Shown here: positions 26,887-36,328 of the stretch, one piece after another | Layout: every line of letters begins with the position of its first letter | How positions within the stretch are numbered: position 1 is the stretch's first letter | From: Bradyrhizobium sp. Tv2a-2 | GTDB lineage: Bacteria > Pseudomonadota > Alphaproteobacteria > Rhizobiales > Xanthobacteraceae | Assembly (NCBI RefSeq): GCF_000472425.1 | Contig: NZ_AXAI01000002.1 | Span: 249,265 to 313,264 of the forward strand | Length of the DNA: 64,000 nucleotides | Direction: 5' to 3' | Position numbers and translations under genes: made by a program | The notes under the pieces: model-generated | What the model saw: only the letters and a program-made list of their open reading frames with translations | The model's database searches: none | Told to the model about the DNA's origin: nothing

Positions 26887-28359
26887 GTGCTGGAAAAATT
26901 CTCGCGCCGTACGTTTGCGAAGCTGGCAGGCCTGGCTTCGCTTGGCTTGGGGACGACTGCTGCAAAGGTTGAGGAAGCCCACGCTCAAGCTGTGGCCCCG
27001 AAACTGGCTCCAGGCAGCTTCCCCAGCGGATTTATCTGGGGCACGGCAACCTCCGCCTACCAGGTCGAAGGGGCCGTGAAAGAGGACGGCAGGGGACCGT
27101 CGATCTGGGATACGTTTTCGCATCAGCCCGGCCATATTGCCGACGGCACCAGCGCCGACCGCGCCAACGATCACTATCATCTCTACAAGGAGGATGTCGG
27201 CCTGATCAAAGACCTCGGGGTCAAGGCCTATCGTTTTTCGATCGCCTGGCCGCGGGTGTTTCCGGAGGGGACCGGCACGCCCAATCCCAGGGGTCTCGAC
27301 TTCTACAATCGGCTGATCGATGAATTGCTGGCCAACGGCATCGAGCCATACGCTACCCTCTATCACTGGGACCTGCCGCAGGCGTTGCAGGATCGTGTCG
27401 GCGGCTGGCAGTCCAGCGAGACCTCGAAAGCCTTCGCCGATTATTCGGCCTATGTCGCGGAGCGGATTACCGATCGGGTGAAAACCCTGTTCACGCTCAA
27501 CGAGGTCGGGCGCTTTCTCAATTTCGGCTATGGCTGGGCGATCGATGCGCCGGGTCTCAAGCTTCCGCCGAAGCAGCTCAACCAGGCGCGTCATAATGTG
27601 GCGCTAGCGCATGGGCTCTCCGTGCAGGCGATCCGTGCGCATGGGCGCGCCGGCACGCGAGTAGGACCGGCCGAGAACATCGCGGCCTGCGTGCCGGCGA
27701 TCGACACGCCGGAAAACGTGCGCGCTGCCGAAATCGCGACCCGCGAATTGAATGCCGGATTTCTCGATGTCATTCTCGAGGGTAAATACACCGAGCATTT
27801 CCTTGAGTATGCCGGCGCGAACGCGCCGACCTTTACTGCGGATGAATTGAAGATCATCGGCGAGCGCAACGACTTCGTCGGCCTGAATATCTATGCCCCG
27901 CAATTCTATGTGGAGGCAACCGACAAGGTGCCGGGCTTTTCCGTGCTGCCGTTTCCGAACTCGTTTCCGCACATGAACTCGGAGTGGCTCAGGATCGGTC
28001 CCGAGACTGCCTATTGGGTGCCGCGGCTTGCAGCCAAGGTGTGGAACATCGACACCATCTACATCACGGAAAACGGGACATCGAGCGTCGACCAGGTTAC
28101 GCCCGACGGCAAGATCTACGACCTCGACCGCATCATGTTCCTGCGCAACTATCTAACCCAGCTGCAGCGCTGCATTGCCGAGGGTGTGCCGGTGCGCGGC
28201 TACTTCCTGTGGAGCCTGATGGACAATTTTGAATGGATTTTTGGCTTTGAGAAACGCTTTGGGCTTTACCACGTTGATTTCGACACCCTCGTTCGCAAGC
28301 CGAAGCTCAGCGTCGACTTTTACCGCAACGTGGTCGCACGCAATGCGGTGGACGTTTAG
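26887..28359 (+). CDS. GH1 family beta-glucosidase with Tat signal
   Basis: A 490-residue glycoside hydrolase family 1 enzyme beginning at GTG 26887. A Tat-type signal (SRRTFAKLAGLASLGLG, residues 6-22) is followed by the GH1 start GFIWGTATSAYQVEGA. The acid/base motif reads TLNEV instead of the usual TLNEP; the nucleophile motif YITENGTSS is intact, and the C-terminal YFLWSLMDNFEW is typical. It would hydrolyse beta-glucosides outside the cytoplasm. The gene stands alone between the aldolase operon and an L,D-transpeptidase. Folded export through Tat fits a protein of this size. Confidence 0.85.
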   Translation: MLEKFSRRTFAKLAGLASLGLGTTAAKVEEAHAQAVAPKLAPGSFPSGFIWGTATSAYQVEGAVKEDGRGPSIWDTFSHQPGHIADGTSADRANDHYHLYKEDVGLIKDLGVKAYRFSIAWPRVFPEGTGTPNPRGLDFYNRLIDELLANGIEPYATLYHWDLPQALQDRVGGWQSSETSKAFADYSAYVAERITDRVKTLFTLNEVGRFLNFGYGWAIDAPGLKLPPKQLNQARHNVALAHGLSVQAIRAHGRAGTRVGPAENIAACVPAIDTPENVRAAEIATRELNAGFLDVILEGKYTEHFLEYAGANAPTFTADELKIIGERNDFVGLNIYAPQFYVEATDKVPGFSVLPFPNSFPHMNSEWLRIGPETAYWVPRLAAKVWNIDTIYITENGTSSVDQVTPDGKIYDLDRIMFLRNYLTQLQRCIAEGVPVRGYFLWSLMDNFEWIFGFEKRFGLYHVDFDTLVRKPKLSVDFYRNVVARNAVDV

Positions 28360-28496
28360 GACGAGACACGGGAATAGCCAGGAATAGTCAGTAATCGTGA
28401 CCGATTGCGCGGTTGCGGAAATCCGTCTCGGTTTGTTGAATTGACCATGCGGCGAAGAATGACATTGTTCGCCCTTTCAATTTCGGATTCAACGAG

Positions 28497-29513
28497 ATGC
28501 TTGGTCGTCAAATTGGCTCCATTTTGTTCGTTGCTTTCATACCCATTGCAGCAGCTGCCGCGGAAATCGATCCGGCGGGGATAAATGCTGCCGGCTACGC
28601 CGAAGTTAGCCTGGACGGCGACATTCACGCCGAGGTCGTCAAGGCGCAGATTCTGCTCGATCGCGCCAATCTGTCGCCAGGAGAGATCGACGGCCAGTAT
28701 TCGGCACGACTGGAGCAGGGGATTGCCGCCTTCGCCGAAGCCTATGGTCTACCCGCCGACACTGGCTGGAGCCGCGCGCTCTGGCTTTCGCTCACCTCCA
28801 ATGTCACCGGTCCCGTCCTCGTCGATTACGCGCTGACCAGGGACGACCTGAGGGGTCCCTTCGTGCAGCTGCCTTCGAAGATCGAGGACATGCAGTCATT
28901 CAAGACGCTCGGCTTTGCCAATGTGCGCGAGGCGCTCGCCGAGAAATTTCACATCAGTGAGCAGTTGCTCGCAGCGCTCAATCCCGACGCATCGTTTTCC
29001 GAGGTGGGCGAGAAAATCCTGGTTCCTAATGTTCTCGTTTCCGGCGTATCAGGCGAACGCAAGGCCGCCGCTGCGCGCATCGATGTCGACAAGGATCGGC
29101 AAACCGTGAAGGTCTATTCCGCGAAGAATGATCTCATCGCGTTCTTTCCTGCATCTGTCGGCAGCGATAACAAGCCGTCGCCATCGGGAACGCTGAAGGT
29201 CACGCTGATCGAGAGCGATCCGTCCTATCACTACAATCCGAAATACCAGTTCAAGGAGGTCGAGAAGCAAAGGCCGTTCGATCTCAACCCCGGCCCCAAC
29301 AATCCGCTCGGCACGACTTGGATTGCGCTGTCCAAGCCGAGCTACGGCATTCACGGCACGCCAGAGCCGTCCCGGGTCGGCCTCGCCGCCTCGCATGGTT
29401 GCGTGCGCCTCACCAATTGGGACGCGCAGCGGCTCGCGGGCATGCTGACCAAGGGCGTACCCGTCAATTTTAAGGCCCGCAGCGAAATCGACTCTGTCTT
29501 CGTCGCATATTGA
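28497..29513 (+). CDS. L,D-transpeptidase (YkuD) with peptidoglycan-binding region
   Basis: A 338-residue periplasmic enzyme. A signal peptide (IGSILFVAFIPIAAAAA) precedes a peptidoglycan_binding_1-like segment (AQILLDRANLSPGEIDGQYS). A LysM-like stretch (LAEKFHISEQLLAALNP) and the YkuD domain follow (from IDVDKDRQTVKVYSAKND). The catalytic motif SHGCVRLTNWDA near the C-terminus contains the active cysteine, and GIHGTPEP provides the upstream histidine. It would make 3-3 cross-links or attach proteins to peptidoglycan. The gene converges on the VOC gene. Confidence 0.9.
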   Translation: MLGRQIGSILFVAFIPIAAAAAEIDPAGINAAGYAEVSLDGDIHAEVVKAQILLDRANLSPGEIDGQYSARLEQGIAAFAEAYGLPADTGWSRALWLSLTSNVTGPVLVDYALTRDDLRGPFVQLPSKIEDMQSFKTLGFANVREALAEKFHISEQLLAALNPDASFSEVGEKILVPNVLVSGVSGERKAAAARIDVDKDRQTVKVYSAKNDLIAFFPASVGSDNKPSPSGTLKVTLIESDPSYHYNPKYQFKEVEKQRPFDLNPGPNNPLGTTWIALSKPSYGIHGTPEPSRVGLAASHGCVRLTNWDAQRLAGMLTKGVPVNFKARSEIDSVFVAY

Positions 29514-29524
29514 GAACGGCTGAT

Positions 29525-30376
29525 CTAATCGCCGACGAAAGCGAGCAGCGTGCCATTGCCGGCTGCTGGCGGCACGCACATCGACCCACCGCTGCGAATA
29601 GCGACGCCGCCCAGCGCCTTCTCGGCAGCGGCGAGATCGGCGGCAATGACCAGGCCGGCACTGCCGCGTTCGGGCAGGACTGCGAGCGGCACTTGTGGGT
29701 AGCGGCTCGCCAATTGCTCCTTGGTCATGAAGACGAAGTCGGCGCGATTTGCGCCGGAGAGCACCACCACGCTGCCGTCAGCCTGTTCGCGCGCCTCGCG
29801 ATCAATCATGCCCGACAGATGCGCGGCCTCCACAGCGGGCTCCGGCGACACCAGCAGCACCTGCCGCAGGCGCCTGGCGCCATTGGCATGCGTCATCAGC
29901 TCAGGGATCCATACGGTTTCGCGGGTTTTGTGCTGGCAGGCGAAGATGCGCACGCCGCCCGGCGCTTCCGCAACCGGCCACTGGAAGGTGCGGAATTTCG
30001 CAGCCGACACCCTCCCGTCCGGCATGGTCACCGGACGCTCGAAATCGGTCGGTCCAACCGGCGGGTAACCGCGGGCACGAATTTCCTCCGCGCCTGCAGC
30101 GGAATCCAGCGCGGTGAAAGCGATACGCTCGATGCCCTCGCGCTTCTCGAGAAAAGCGCGCGCCGGCACGTTGTGCTCGGTCGGGTTCAGCACGCCGAGC
30201 AGCTCGATGTAGTCAGGGTCGAGCATGATCGTGTAGTTGCCCGAGCCCATATGCGCGCTGTGCGTGCCGCGTGGCGAGACAGTGAAGCCGAGCTTCTTCC
30301 AGTTCGCTGCCGCCTGATCCAGATCCCGGACCATGATCACCGCATGGTCGATACCGACGACGTTCTTGAGTGCCAC
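29525..30376 (-). CDS. VOC family protein (glyoxalase-like domain)
   Basis: A 283-residue protein that begins GIDHAVIMVRDLDQAAANWKKLGF, the standard start of a vicinal-oxygen-chelate domain, followed by MLDPDYIELLGV with a metal-ligand glutamate. A second, more diverged half follows. The long form resembles the Glyoxalase_3 group. Dioxygenase, isomerase or resistance functions are all possible; nothing nearby decides. Confidence 0.75.
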   Translation of the reverse strand: MALKNVVGIDHAVIMVRDLDQAAANWKKLGFTVSPRGTHSAHMGSGNYTIMLDPDYIELLGVLNPTEHNVPARAFLEKREGIERIAFTALDSAAGAEEIRARGYPPVGPTDFERPVTMPDGRVSAAKFRTFQWPVAEAPGGVRIFACQHKTRETVWIPELMTHANGARRLRQVLLVSPEPAVEAAHLSGMIDREAREQADGSVVVLSGANRADFVFMTKEQLASRYPQVPLAVLPERGSAGLVIAADLAAAEKALGGVAIRSGGSMCVPPAAGNGTLLAFVGD

Positions 30377-30607
30377 TTCAAATTTCTCCAGCGAAAGCTT
30401 TGTTGATGCCGGTCGAGGCCAAAGGCGGCCTGGGACGGCCGCGCGAGCCGGCGGCGGCCTTTGGTGCGGTCGTCTCGGGCAATGTACGATGGAAGGAAAA
30501 TCGAGTCATTTTCTTAAATGGCAGCGGGACGCCAAAATTTGCGTCCAACCGGGCGGTCGGGGTTCTTTTGCTGTTGGGTACGAAGTCCGTTGTGGTAATA
30601 CGCGGCT

Positions 30608-31267
30608 ATGACAGGCGAAGCTACAACGCGGCCGCCGCGCTTCGATGCGGCTTTCAGGGCGCAGTTCGCCGAGCTCGTGCGCTGGCGCCGCGACGTGCGC
30701 CGTTTTCGCCTCGACGCCGTCGCCCCCGAGTTGCTGGAGCGGCTGCTCGCGCTCACCGCTTGTGCTCCATCGGTGGGCCTGAGCCAGCCCTGGCGCTACG
30801 TGCTGGTGGAGAGCGATGAGCGGCGGCACGCGATCCGCGACAATTTTTTGCAAGCCAACAAGGCGGCGCTCGAAGGCTATGGCGGCGAGCGGCAGGCGCG
30901 CTATGCGCGGCTCAAGCTCGAGGGGCTGTCGCAGGCGCCGGTCCATCTCGTTGTCTGCGCCGACGAGACGACGGCGCAGGGGCATGGCCTCGGGCGCCAG
31001 ACCATGCCGGAGACCATCCGCTATTCGGTGGTCGCCGCAATCCAGACGTTATGGCTTGCCGCACGCGCCGAAGGGCTCGGCCTCGGCTGGGTCTCGATTC
31101 TCGATCCTGGCGCGGTGAGGTCGGCCTTGGATCTTCCGCCAGACTGGACCTTCATCGCCTATCTGTGCATCGGCTGGCCTGAGGAGGAGCATGACGATCC
31201 CGAGCTGGAGCGGCATGGCTGGCAGGAGCGGACATGCGCGGAGTCGGTCAAACCGCTCAAGCGGTGA
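30608..31267 (+). CDS. bluB: 5,6-dimethylbenzimidazole synthase
   Basis: A 219-residue FMN-dependent nitroreductase-fold enzyme that makes the lower ligand of vitamin B12 from reduced FMN. The BluB hallmarks are RRDVRRFR (about residues 27-34), CAPSVGLSQPWRYVLV and LKLEGLSQAPVHLVVC. It ends in a C-terminal GWPEEEHDDPELERHGWQ. I found no cobalamin riboswitch upstream, and no other B12 gene lies in the window. Confidence 0.9.
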   Translation: MTGEATTRPPRFDAAFRAQFAELVRWRRDVRRFRLDAVAPELLERLLALTACAPSVGLSQPWRYVLVESDERRHAIRDNFLQANKAALEGYGGERQARYARLKLEGLSQAPVHLVVCADETTAQGHGLGRQTMPETIRYSVVAAIQTLWLAARAEGLGLGWVSILDPGAVRSALDLPPDWTFIAYLCIGWPEEEHDDPELERHGWQERTCAESVKPLKR

Positions 31268-31504
31268 GACCGGGCGCAGACACCCTCAACATGCGGTAAA
31301 AAGACTCCCAAATGCCGGATGTAGCGGGGACGGGCTGGCCCTGAGGGGAGGCGCCGACGCGGTATGGGGCATGGTGATTTGGCCTCTCTTGGCGTAAAGC
31401 GTCTGAATCAAATCGCCATGCGGGCTGCTTTGCCACCGGGCGGCCGGCTTCAGGTCGCTTCGGCTTGACGTCCTGCGCCTGAACCAACCAAGGTTTTCCA
31501 TCTC

Positions 31505-33463
31505 GTGCCATTCCCGACCACAAGTCCGCCGCTCGCCCGAGCTTTAGCCGAGCGCAGCTACGATCGGCCGACCCCCGTTCAGACCGCCGTGCTTGCAGAA
31601 GAAGCTTCGGACCGCGACCTGCTCGTTTCGGCCCAGACCGGCTCGGGCAAGACCGTCGCTTACGGGCTCGCAATTGCCAGGAATCTTCTGGGCAGCGTCG
31701 AGCGGTTTGAGCCGGCCGCAGCGCCGCTTGCCTTGATCGTCGCGCCAACGCGCGAACTTGCCTTGCAGGTACATCGCGAACTCGCCTGGCTTTATCAATA
31801 TGCGGACGGGCGCGTCGTCTCCTGCGTCGGCGGCATGGATCCGCGCCGCGAACAGCGCGAGCTTGCCGCGGGCGCACACATCGTGGTCGGAACGCCCGGC
31901 CGATTGTGCGATCACCTGCGGCGAAATCATCTCGACGTCTCGGAATTGAAGGCCGTCGTGCTCGATGAGGCCGACGAGATGCTCAATCTCGGCTTTCGCG
32001 AGGATATGGAATTGATCCTCAGGACCACGCCGGACGCGCGTCGAACATTGTTGTTCTCGGCGACATTCCCGCCGGGCATCGTTGCGCTGGCGAAGCAGTA
32101 TCAGCAACGGGCGTTCCGGATCGAGGTTGCCGGCGACGAAGGCGGCCATGCCGACATCGAGTACCGCGCCATACGGATCGCTCCTGGTGATGTCGAGCAC
32201 GCGGTCGTCAATGTCTTGCGCTTTTTCGAGTCGCCGAGCGCGCTCGTGTTCTGCAACACGAGAGATGCCGTCAGGCATTTGCAGGCCGCGCTTTTGGAGC
32301 GCGGGTTTTCCGTGGTCGCGCTATCAGGCGAATTGACGCAGAACGAGCGAACCCAGGCGCTGCAGGCGTTGCGGGATGGACGCTCCCGCGTCTGCGTGGC
32401 GACGGACGTGGCGGCGCGCGGCATCGACCTGCCGAGCCTCGACCTCGTCATTCACGCGGATCTGCCGAAAGACCCCGAGGTCATGCAGCATCGCTCGGGC
32501 CGCACAGGCCGTGCGGGGCGCAAAGGTGTCAGCATCCTGCTGGTGCCGCCGGCGCGAAAGCGACGTGCGGAATTGCTGCTGAATCTGGCCGGTATTGATG
32601 CCATCTGGGGCACGGCGCCCCAGGCGGAAGAAATCCGCAAGCTCGATCATGAGCGCATGCTGCAGGATGCGGTATTCACCGAGGAGACGACCTCCGACGA
32701 TCTGATCCTGGCGCGGGCATTGCTCGCCGAGCGATCGCCCGAGGACATCGCCGCGGCGCTCGCGCGGCTCTATCGCACGCGCCTGCCTTCGCCCGAAGAT
32801 ATTCTCGATCCCGGTCAGGATAGCGGCCGGTCCCGTGATGGCCACGGTCGGGAAAACGCCCGGATGTCGCGCGGCGACGATCGGCCCAGTGGGTCCCGGT
32901 CGAAGACAGGAAAATCGTCGTCGCGTCACGGCATGGCGGAGGCCAGCGTATGGTTCCGCGCCGCCATTGGACGAAAAAAGAACGCGGAAGCGCGCTGGCT
33001 CTTGCCGATGATCTGCCGTCGTGGCGGCATCGACAAGCATGACATCGGCGCTATCCGGATTATGGACACGACCACCGAGTTCGAAATTTCCGAGCGGGTG
33101 GCAGCATCCTTCGCGGTCAAGGTCCGGCGTCCTGACAAGGAAGACAACATCCGCATCGAGCCGCTGGCGGACAGGCCCCGCGGTGAGTCGCCTCCGGAAA
33201 AGCAGCCACGCGCGCCCTGGCGCGAGGCCGGCGATACCGATCGCGATGCGCGCCGAAGCGACAATTCTCGTGACGAGACACGACCACAGCACCGTGGCAA
33301 GCCTCACGGCGAACACAGGTCGAAATTCGGCGGCGAAAAGGCTTTCGGCAAGAAAAACAAACACCGGAACAAGTCCGGCCACGCGGGACTAGCGCGGCCG
33401 GGAGGCGCGTCGCGCCCGAAAGGCGCATCCGGAAAGAAGGTCGGGAAAAAGCGTCGCGGCTGA
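31505..33463 (+). CDS. DEAD-box RNA helicase with DbpA-type RNA-binding domain
   Basis: A 652-residue helicase starting at GTG 31505. The conserved motifs appear in order: PTPVQ, AQTGSGKT, PTRELA, TPGR, VLDEADEML, SATF, ARGID and HRSGRTGRAG. After the core (about 1-350) a DbpA/CsdA RNA-binding fold appears (WFRAAIGRKKNAEARWLLPMIC...), then a Lys/Arg-rich tail ending KKVGKKRRG. It would remodel rRNA or mRNA, perhaps in ribosome assembly or the cold. It converges on the HerA-like gene. Confidence 0.92.
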   Translation: MPFPTTSPPLARALAERSYDRPTPVQTAVLAEEASDRDLLVSAQTGSGKTVAYGLAIARNLLGSVERFEPAAAPLALIVAPTRELALQVHRELAWLYQYADGRVVSCVGGMDPRREQRELAAGAHIVVGTPGRLCDHLRRNHLDVSELKAVVLDEADEMLNLGFREDMELILRTTPDARRTLLFSATFPPGIVALAKQYQQRAFRIEVAGDEGGHADIEYRAIRIAPGDVEHAVVNVLRFFESPSALVFCNTRDAVRHLQAALLERGFSVVALSGELTQNERTQALQALRDGRSRVCVATDVAARGIDLPSLDLVIHADLPKDPEVMQHRSGRTGRAGRKGVSILLVPPARKRRAELLLNLAGIDAIWGTAPQAEEIRKLDHERMLQDAVFTEETTSDDLILARALLAERSPEDIAAALARLYRTRLPSPEDILDPGQDSGRSRDGHGRENARMSRGDDRPSGSRSKTGKSSSRHGMAEASVWFRAAIGRKKNAEARWLLPMICRRGGIDKHDIGAIRIMDTTTEFEISERVAASFAVKVRRPDKEDNIRIEPLADRPRGESPPEKQPRAPWREAGDTDRDARRSDNSRDETRPQHRGKPHGEHRSKFGGEKAFGKKNKHRNKSGHAGLARPGGASRPKGASGKKVGKKRRG

Positions 33464-33508
33464 TCAGCCGCTCAGGTGCATGAGGGGAGTGCGCGCTCGA
33501 ACATCGCC

Positions 33509-35032
33509 CTATGGAGACGCACTGTTGCAGCCTTGCTCCGTCGGCAGCTCCTCGGCATTGGGATCGCCCGGTGCAGTCGCCCAGGCCAGCTCGACGAGTG
33601 TCACGATCCTCCGACCTGCGCCGTCAAGCTGGCAAACGATGAGGCCCTGCTCCTCGATGTAGTTCAAAAGACGCTGCGCGCGGCGCAGCGAGTGTGAGCC
33701 ATAGGCCCGTGCAATCGCTGCATCGCTCGGGCAGGGCCACCCCTCCTTTGCCGCGCGGGCGATCATCATGAAGATACCTTGCATATCCTCGGGGAGGATG
33801 GAGGCACGGAGCGAGACGTCCTGCCACGCATCGTCCTCCGCCAGATCTGAGCCGACCCCGGCGCGGGCATGCGTCAGCATGCGGCGGAATTCACCGAGGT
33901 CCGGCGCCGCCGAACCGAGCCCCTCGATGCGGCAGCGGACCACGAACTCCTGATAGAGGACGCCGATGGCGCGAAACCCGGCGTCGGGCTCCGCCAGGAT
34001 GGCACGCAGAATACGGTCCACGCGCTCTCGCCGCTCCGCCAGTTCTTCGGCGCTGAGCAGCTGCTCGAGCGGATCAGGACCAGGCTCCAGAGCCGCCGAC
34101 TTCGCCGCCATGAGCTGGTTGAGCAGATCCGGCGACGGCCGGCGCTGGGGGCGGATATTCTCGGGCGGCGCCGCTGCAAGGATGATGGCGCGTGCGTCCT
34201 CCAGTGTCGCTTCCGGCAGCGGCATCAGACGCGGGGTCGCATTGCGCGGACTTGTATCCGTTGGACCGATGCGCAGTCCCAGCGGACGGCGGGAGAGGGC
34301 CGGGCCCAGCGCCATGAAATGCCCGCGCTCGAGGTCGCGGAAAGCGTCGGCCTGCCGTCGCTCCATGCCGAGCAGGTCAGCGGCGCGCGCCATGTCGATA
34401 TCCAGGAAGGTGCGGCCCATCAGGAAATTGGACGCCTCGGCCGCGACGTTCTTGGCGAGCTTTGCCAGTCGCTGGGTTGCGATGACCCCTGCAAGCCCGC
34501 GTTTGCGGCCACGGCACATCAGGTTCGTCATGGCGCCGAGCGAGAGCTTGCGCGCTTCGTCGGACACCTCGCCCGCGATCGCCGGCGCGAACAGCTGCGC
34601 CTCGTCCACCACCACCAGCATCGGGTACCAGTGGTCGCGGGCGATCTCGAAAAGTCCATTGAGGAACGCAGCGGCGCGCCGCATCTGGTTCTCGGCGTCG
34701 AGCCCCTCGAGATTGAGCACCGTGGAGACGCGATGGATGCGCGCACGCTCGCCGGCGATCTGCAGGCTCCGCTCGGTATGCTCCTCGGCATCGATCACGA
34801 GGTGACCGAAACGTTCGGCGAGCGTCACGAAGTCGCCTTCGGGGTCGATGATGGTCTGCTGCACCCAGCTCGCGCTCTGTTCCAGCAGACGGCGCAACAG
34901 GTGGGATTTGCCGCTTCCCGAATTGCCCTGCACCAGCAGCCGCGTCGCCAGCAATTCCTCCAGGTCGAGAACAGCCGGGGAGCCTGCCGTCGTGTGTCCC
35001 ATCTCGATCGCAACGGCCATGTCTCGACTCAA
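33509..35032 (-). CDS. HerA-like DNA-translocase ATPase
   Basis: A 507-residue ATPase with TTG start at 35032 behind AAGGAGA; a downstream ATG at 35020 is a second choice. It has Walker A GNSGSGKSHLL (about 37-47), the hydrophobic Walker B strand with DEAQLF, and VIATQRLAKLAK with the arginine of the HerA family. The C-terminal half is helical and mostly uncharacterised, with winged-helix-like character near the end. No NurA nuclease, Sir2 or other usual partner lies beside it. It may act in DNA repair or defence, but context gives no clue. Confidence 0.75.
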   Translation of the reverse strand: MSRDMAVAIEMGHTTAGSPAVLDLEELLATRLLVQGNSGSGKSHLLRRLLEQSASWVQQTIIDPEGDFVTLAERFGHLVIDAEEHTERSLQIAGERARIHRVSTVLNLEGLDAENQMRRAAAFLNGLFEIARDHWYPMLVVVDEAQLFAPAIAGEVSDEARKLSLGAMTNLMCRGRKRGLAGVIATQRLAKLAKNVAAEASNFLMGRTFLDIDMARAADLLGMERRQADAFRDLERGHFMALGPALSRRPLGLRIGPTDTSPRNATPRLMPLPEATLEDARAIILAAAPPENIRPQRRPSPDLLNQLMAAKSAALEPGPDPLEQLLSAEELAERRERVDRILRAILAEPDAGFRAIGVLYQEFVVRCRIEGLGSAAPDLGEFRRMLTHARAGVGSDLAEDDAWQDVSLRASILPEDMQGIFMMIARAAKEGWPCPSDAAIARAYGSHSLRRAQRLLNYIEEQGLIVCQLDGAGRRIVTLVELAWATAPGDPNAEELPTEQGCNSASP

Positions 35033-35259
35033 ACGTCTCCTTGCGGGGGAGGGCTTAGCAACCTGATCGCAGCCCGTCGAGCGGCCGCTTCATGTTCCAC
35101 ACAGCCGCGCGACGGAGGCCCGGCCGCGCCCCTTGCAGGAACGTTTCTGGCTTTTGATCGTCCGCTACAACGGCGAGCCGGGGCACTGCCCCACAAACTG
35201 CAAGTCCGCCGAAGCGCTGGCGCATCGGCGGACTTGATCAGACAATTCAGGATTTCAGC

Positions 35260-35508
35260 CTACTGTCCGGCGGGTGCGGATATTACGCCGCCTTCAAGGT
35301 GTGACCGCAGATAGCCATAGTCCGGATAGCCAGGCAACCACGCATAGGAGTCGCGGTAGCGATAGGCGTAGGGATCGCGATATTGGTCGGCCGCGACCGG
35401 CGCCGTGCGATACGCCCTCACGTGATGGCGCTCGTGTGCGGTGGCCGCGCCGATTGTCGTGCCGGTCAGTGCGACGGAGGCCAGGATAGCAAGCACAGTC
35501 TTCTTCAT
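35260..35508 (-). CDS. Small secreted tyrosine-rich protein
   Basis: The ATG at 35508 follows GGGGAAG; 82 codons. The signal peptide KKTVLAILASVALTGTTIGAATA precedes a mature part rich in Tyr, Arg and Asp (QYRDPYAYRYRDSYAWLPGYPDYGY). The same style occurs in small periplasmic proteins of rhizobia. No function known. Confidence 0.65.
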   Translation of the reverse strand: MKKTVLAILASVALTGTTIGAATAHERHHVRAYRTAPVAADQYRDPYAYRYRDSYAWLPGYPDYGYLRSHLEGGVISAPAGQ

Positions 35509-35914
35509 TTCATCTTCCCCGTGATTTTCGGGCGCTACCCGCAGCGATCCAAGACGAGTTGCGGATCGGCTCGCCACGGGAGATATGGCCGGCCTCCGAT
35601 GAATATTACGCCATCTGCACCACGAAGAGGCGAGCAAATCTCGTGATCAGCTGCTCCATTTCGGCTAAATATTCGGCAGTCGCGGCACCTGTGCTGATAG
35701 ACTTCGCATGCGTGATCCGGTTCAATGCCGGGAACCAAGGTTTTGTGAGCCGCCGCGCCGTCTCCGCGGGCCGAGGTCAAGCCGGCGCCGCCGCCAGAGC
35801 CTGAGACCCAGCGGAGCGGCCTCTTCGGCTGGTCGTTCGACCGCCGGCAAGATCAATAGTCAACACTCAATACCCGACACCATCGACCACGAGAGCGATC
35901 CGAAAGAGCAATCC

Positions 35915-36328
35915 ATGAGCCAACTGATCATCCGAGCGGGCGACTTCACTTTCGAGGGCCGATTCGAGGAGCAGCTCGCACCCAAGACCTGCGCCGCCTT
36001 CAAGAAGCACCTGCCGTTCGAGAGTCAGGTGATCCATGTCCGCTGGAGCGGCGAGGGGGTATGGATGCCGCTCGGCGATCTCGATTTCGGTGTTTCCTAC
36101 GAAAACCACACCAGCTATCCGGCGCCGGGCCAGATCATCCTTTATCCCGGCGGCATCAGCGAGACCGAGATTCTGCTCGCCTATGGCAGCGTGCATTTCG
36201 CGAGCAAGATGGGCCAGCTCGCCGGCAACCATTTCATTACGCTGACTTCGGGGCTGGAAAACCTGCCGGCGCTGGGCAAGACCGTGCTCTGGCAGGGCGC
36301 GCAGAAGATCCGCTTCGAGATGGTGTGA
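35915..36328 (+). CDS. DUF3830 family protein in the purine cluster
   Basis: A 137-residue protein that starts at ATG 35915 behind GAAAGAG. The cyclophilin-like DUF3830 pattern is seen in CAAFKKHLPFESQVIHVRWSGEGVWMPLG and YPAPGQIILYPGGISETEILLAYG. Its stop overlaps the start of the allantoinase gene by one base, so it is coupled to purine catabolism. The biochemical role is unknown; the context suggests a step or binding function around allantoin or urate. Confidence 0.75.
   Translation: MSQLIIRAGDFTFEGRFEEQLAPKTCAAFKKHLPFESQVIHVRWSGEGVWMPLGDLDFGVSYENHTSYPAPGQIILYPGGISETEILLAYGSVHFASKMGQLAGNHFITLTSGLENLPALGKTVLWQGAQKIRFEMV

Noticed and set aside
30377..30607. Cobalamin riboswitch upstream of bluB
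   Set aside because: I looked for the conserved B12 box and found no match in the 230 bases before the gene.
33509..35032. HerA-like gene as part of a defence island
   Set aside because: Flanking genes are a housekeeping-type helicase and a small secreted protein; no nuclease, Sir2 or other defence gene is adjacent.
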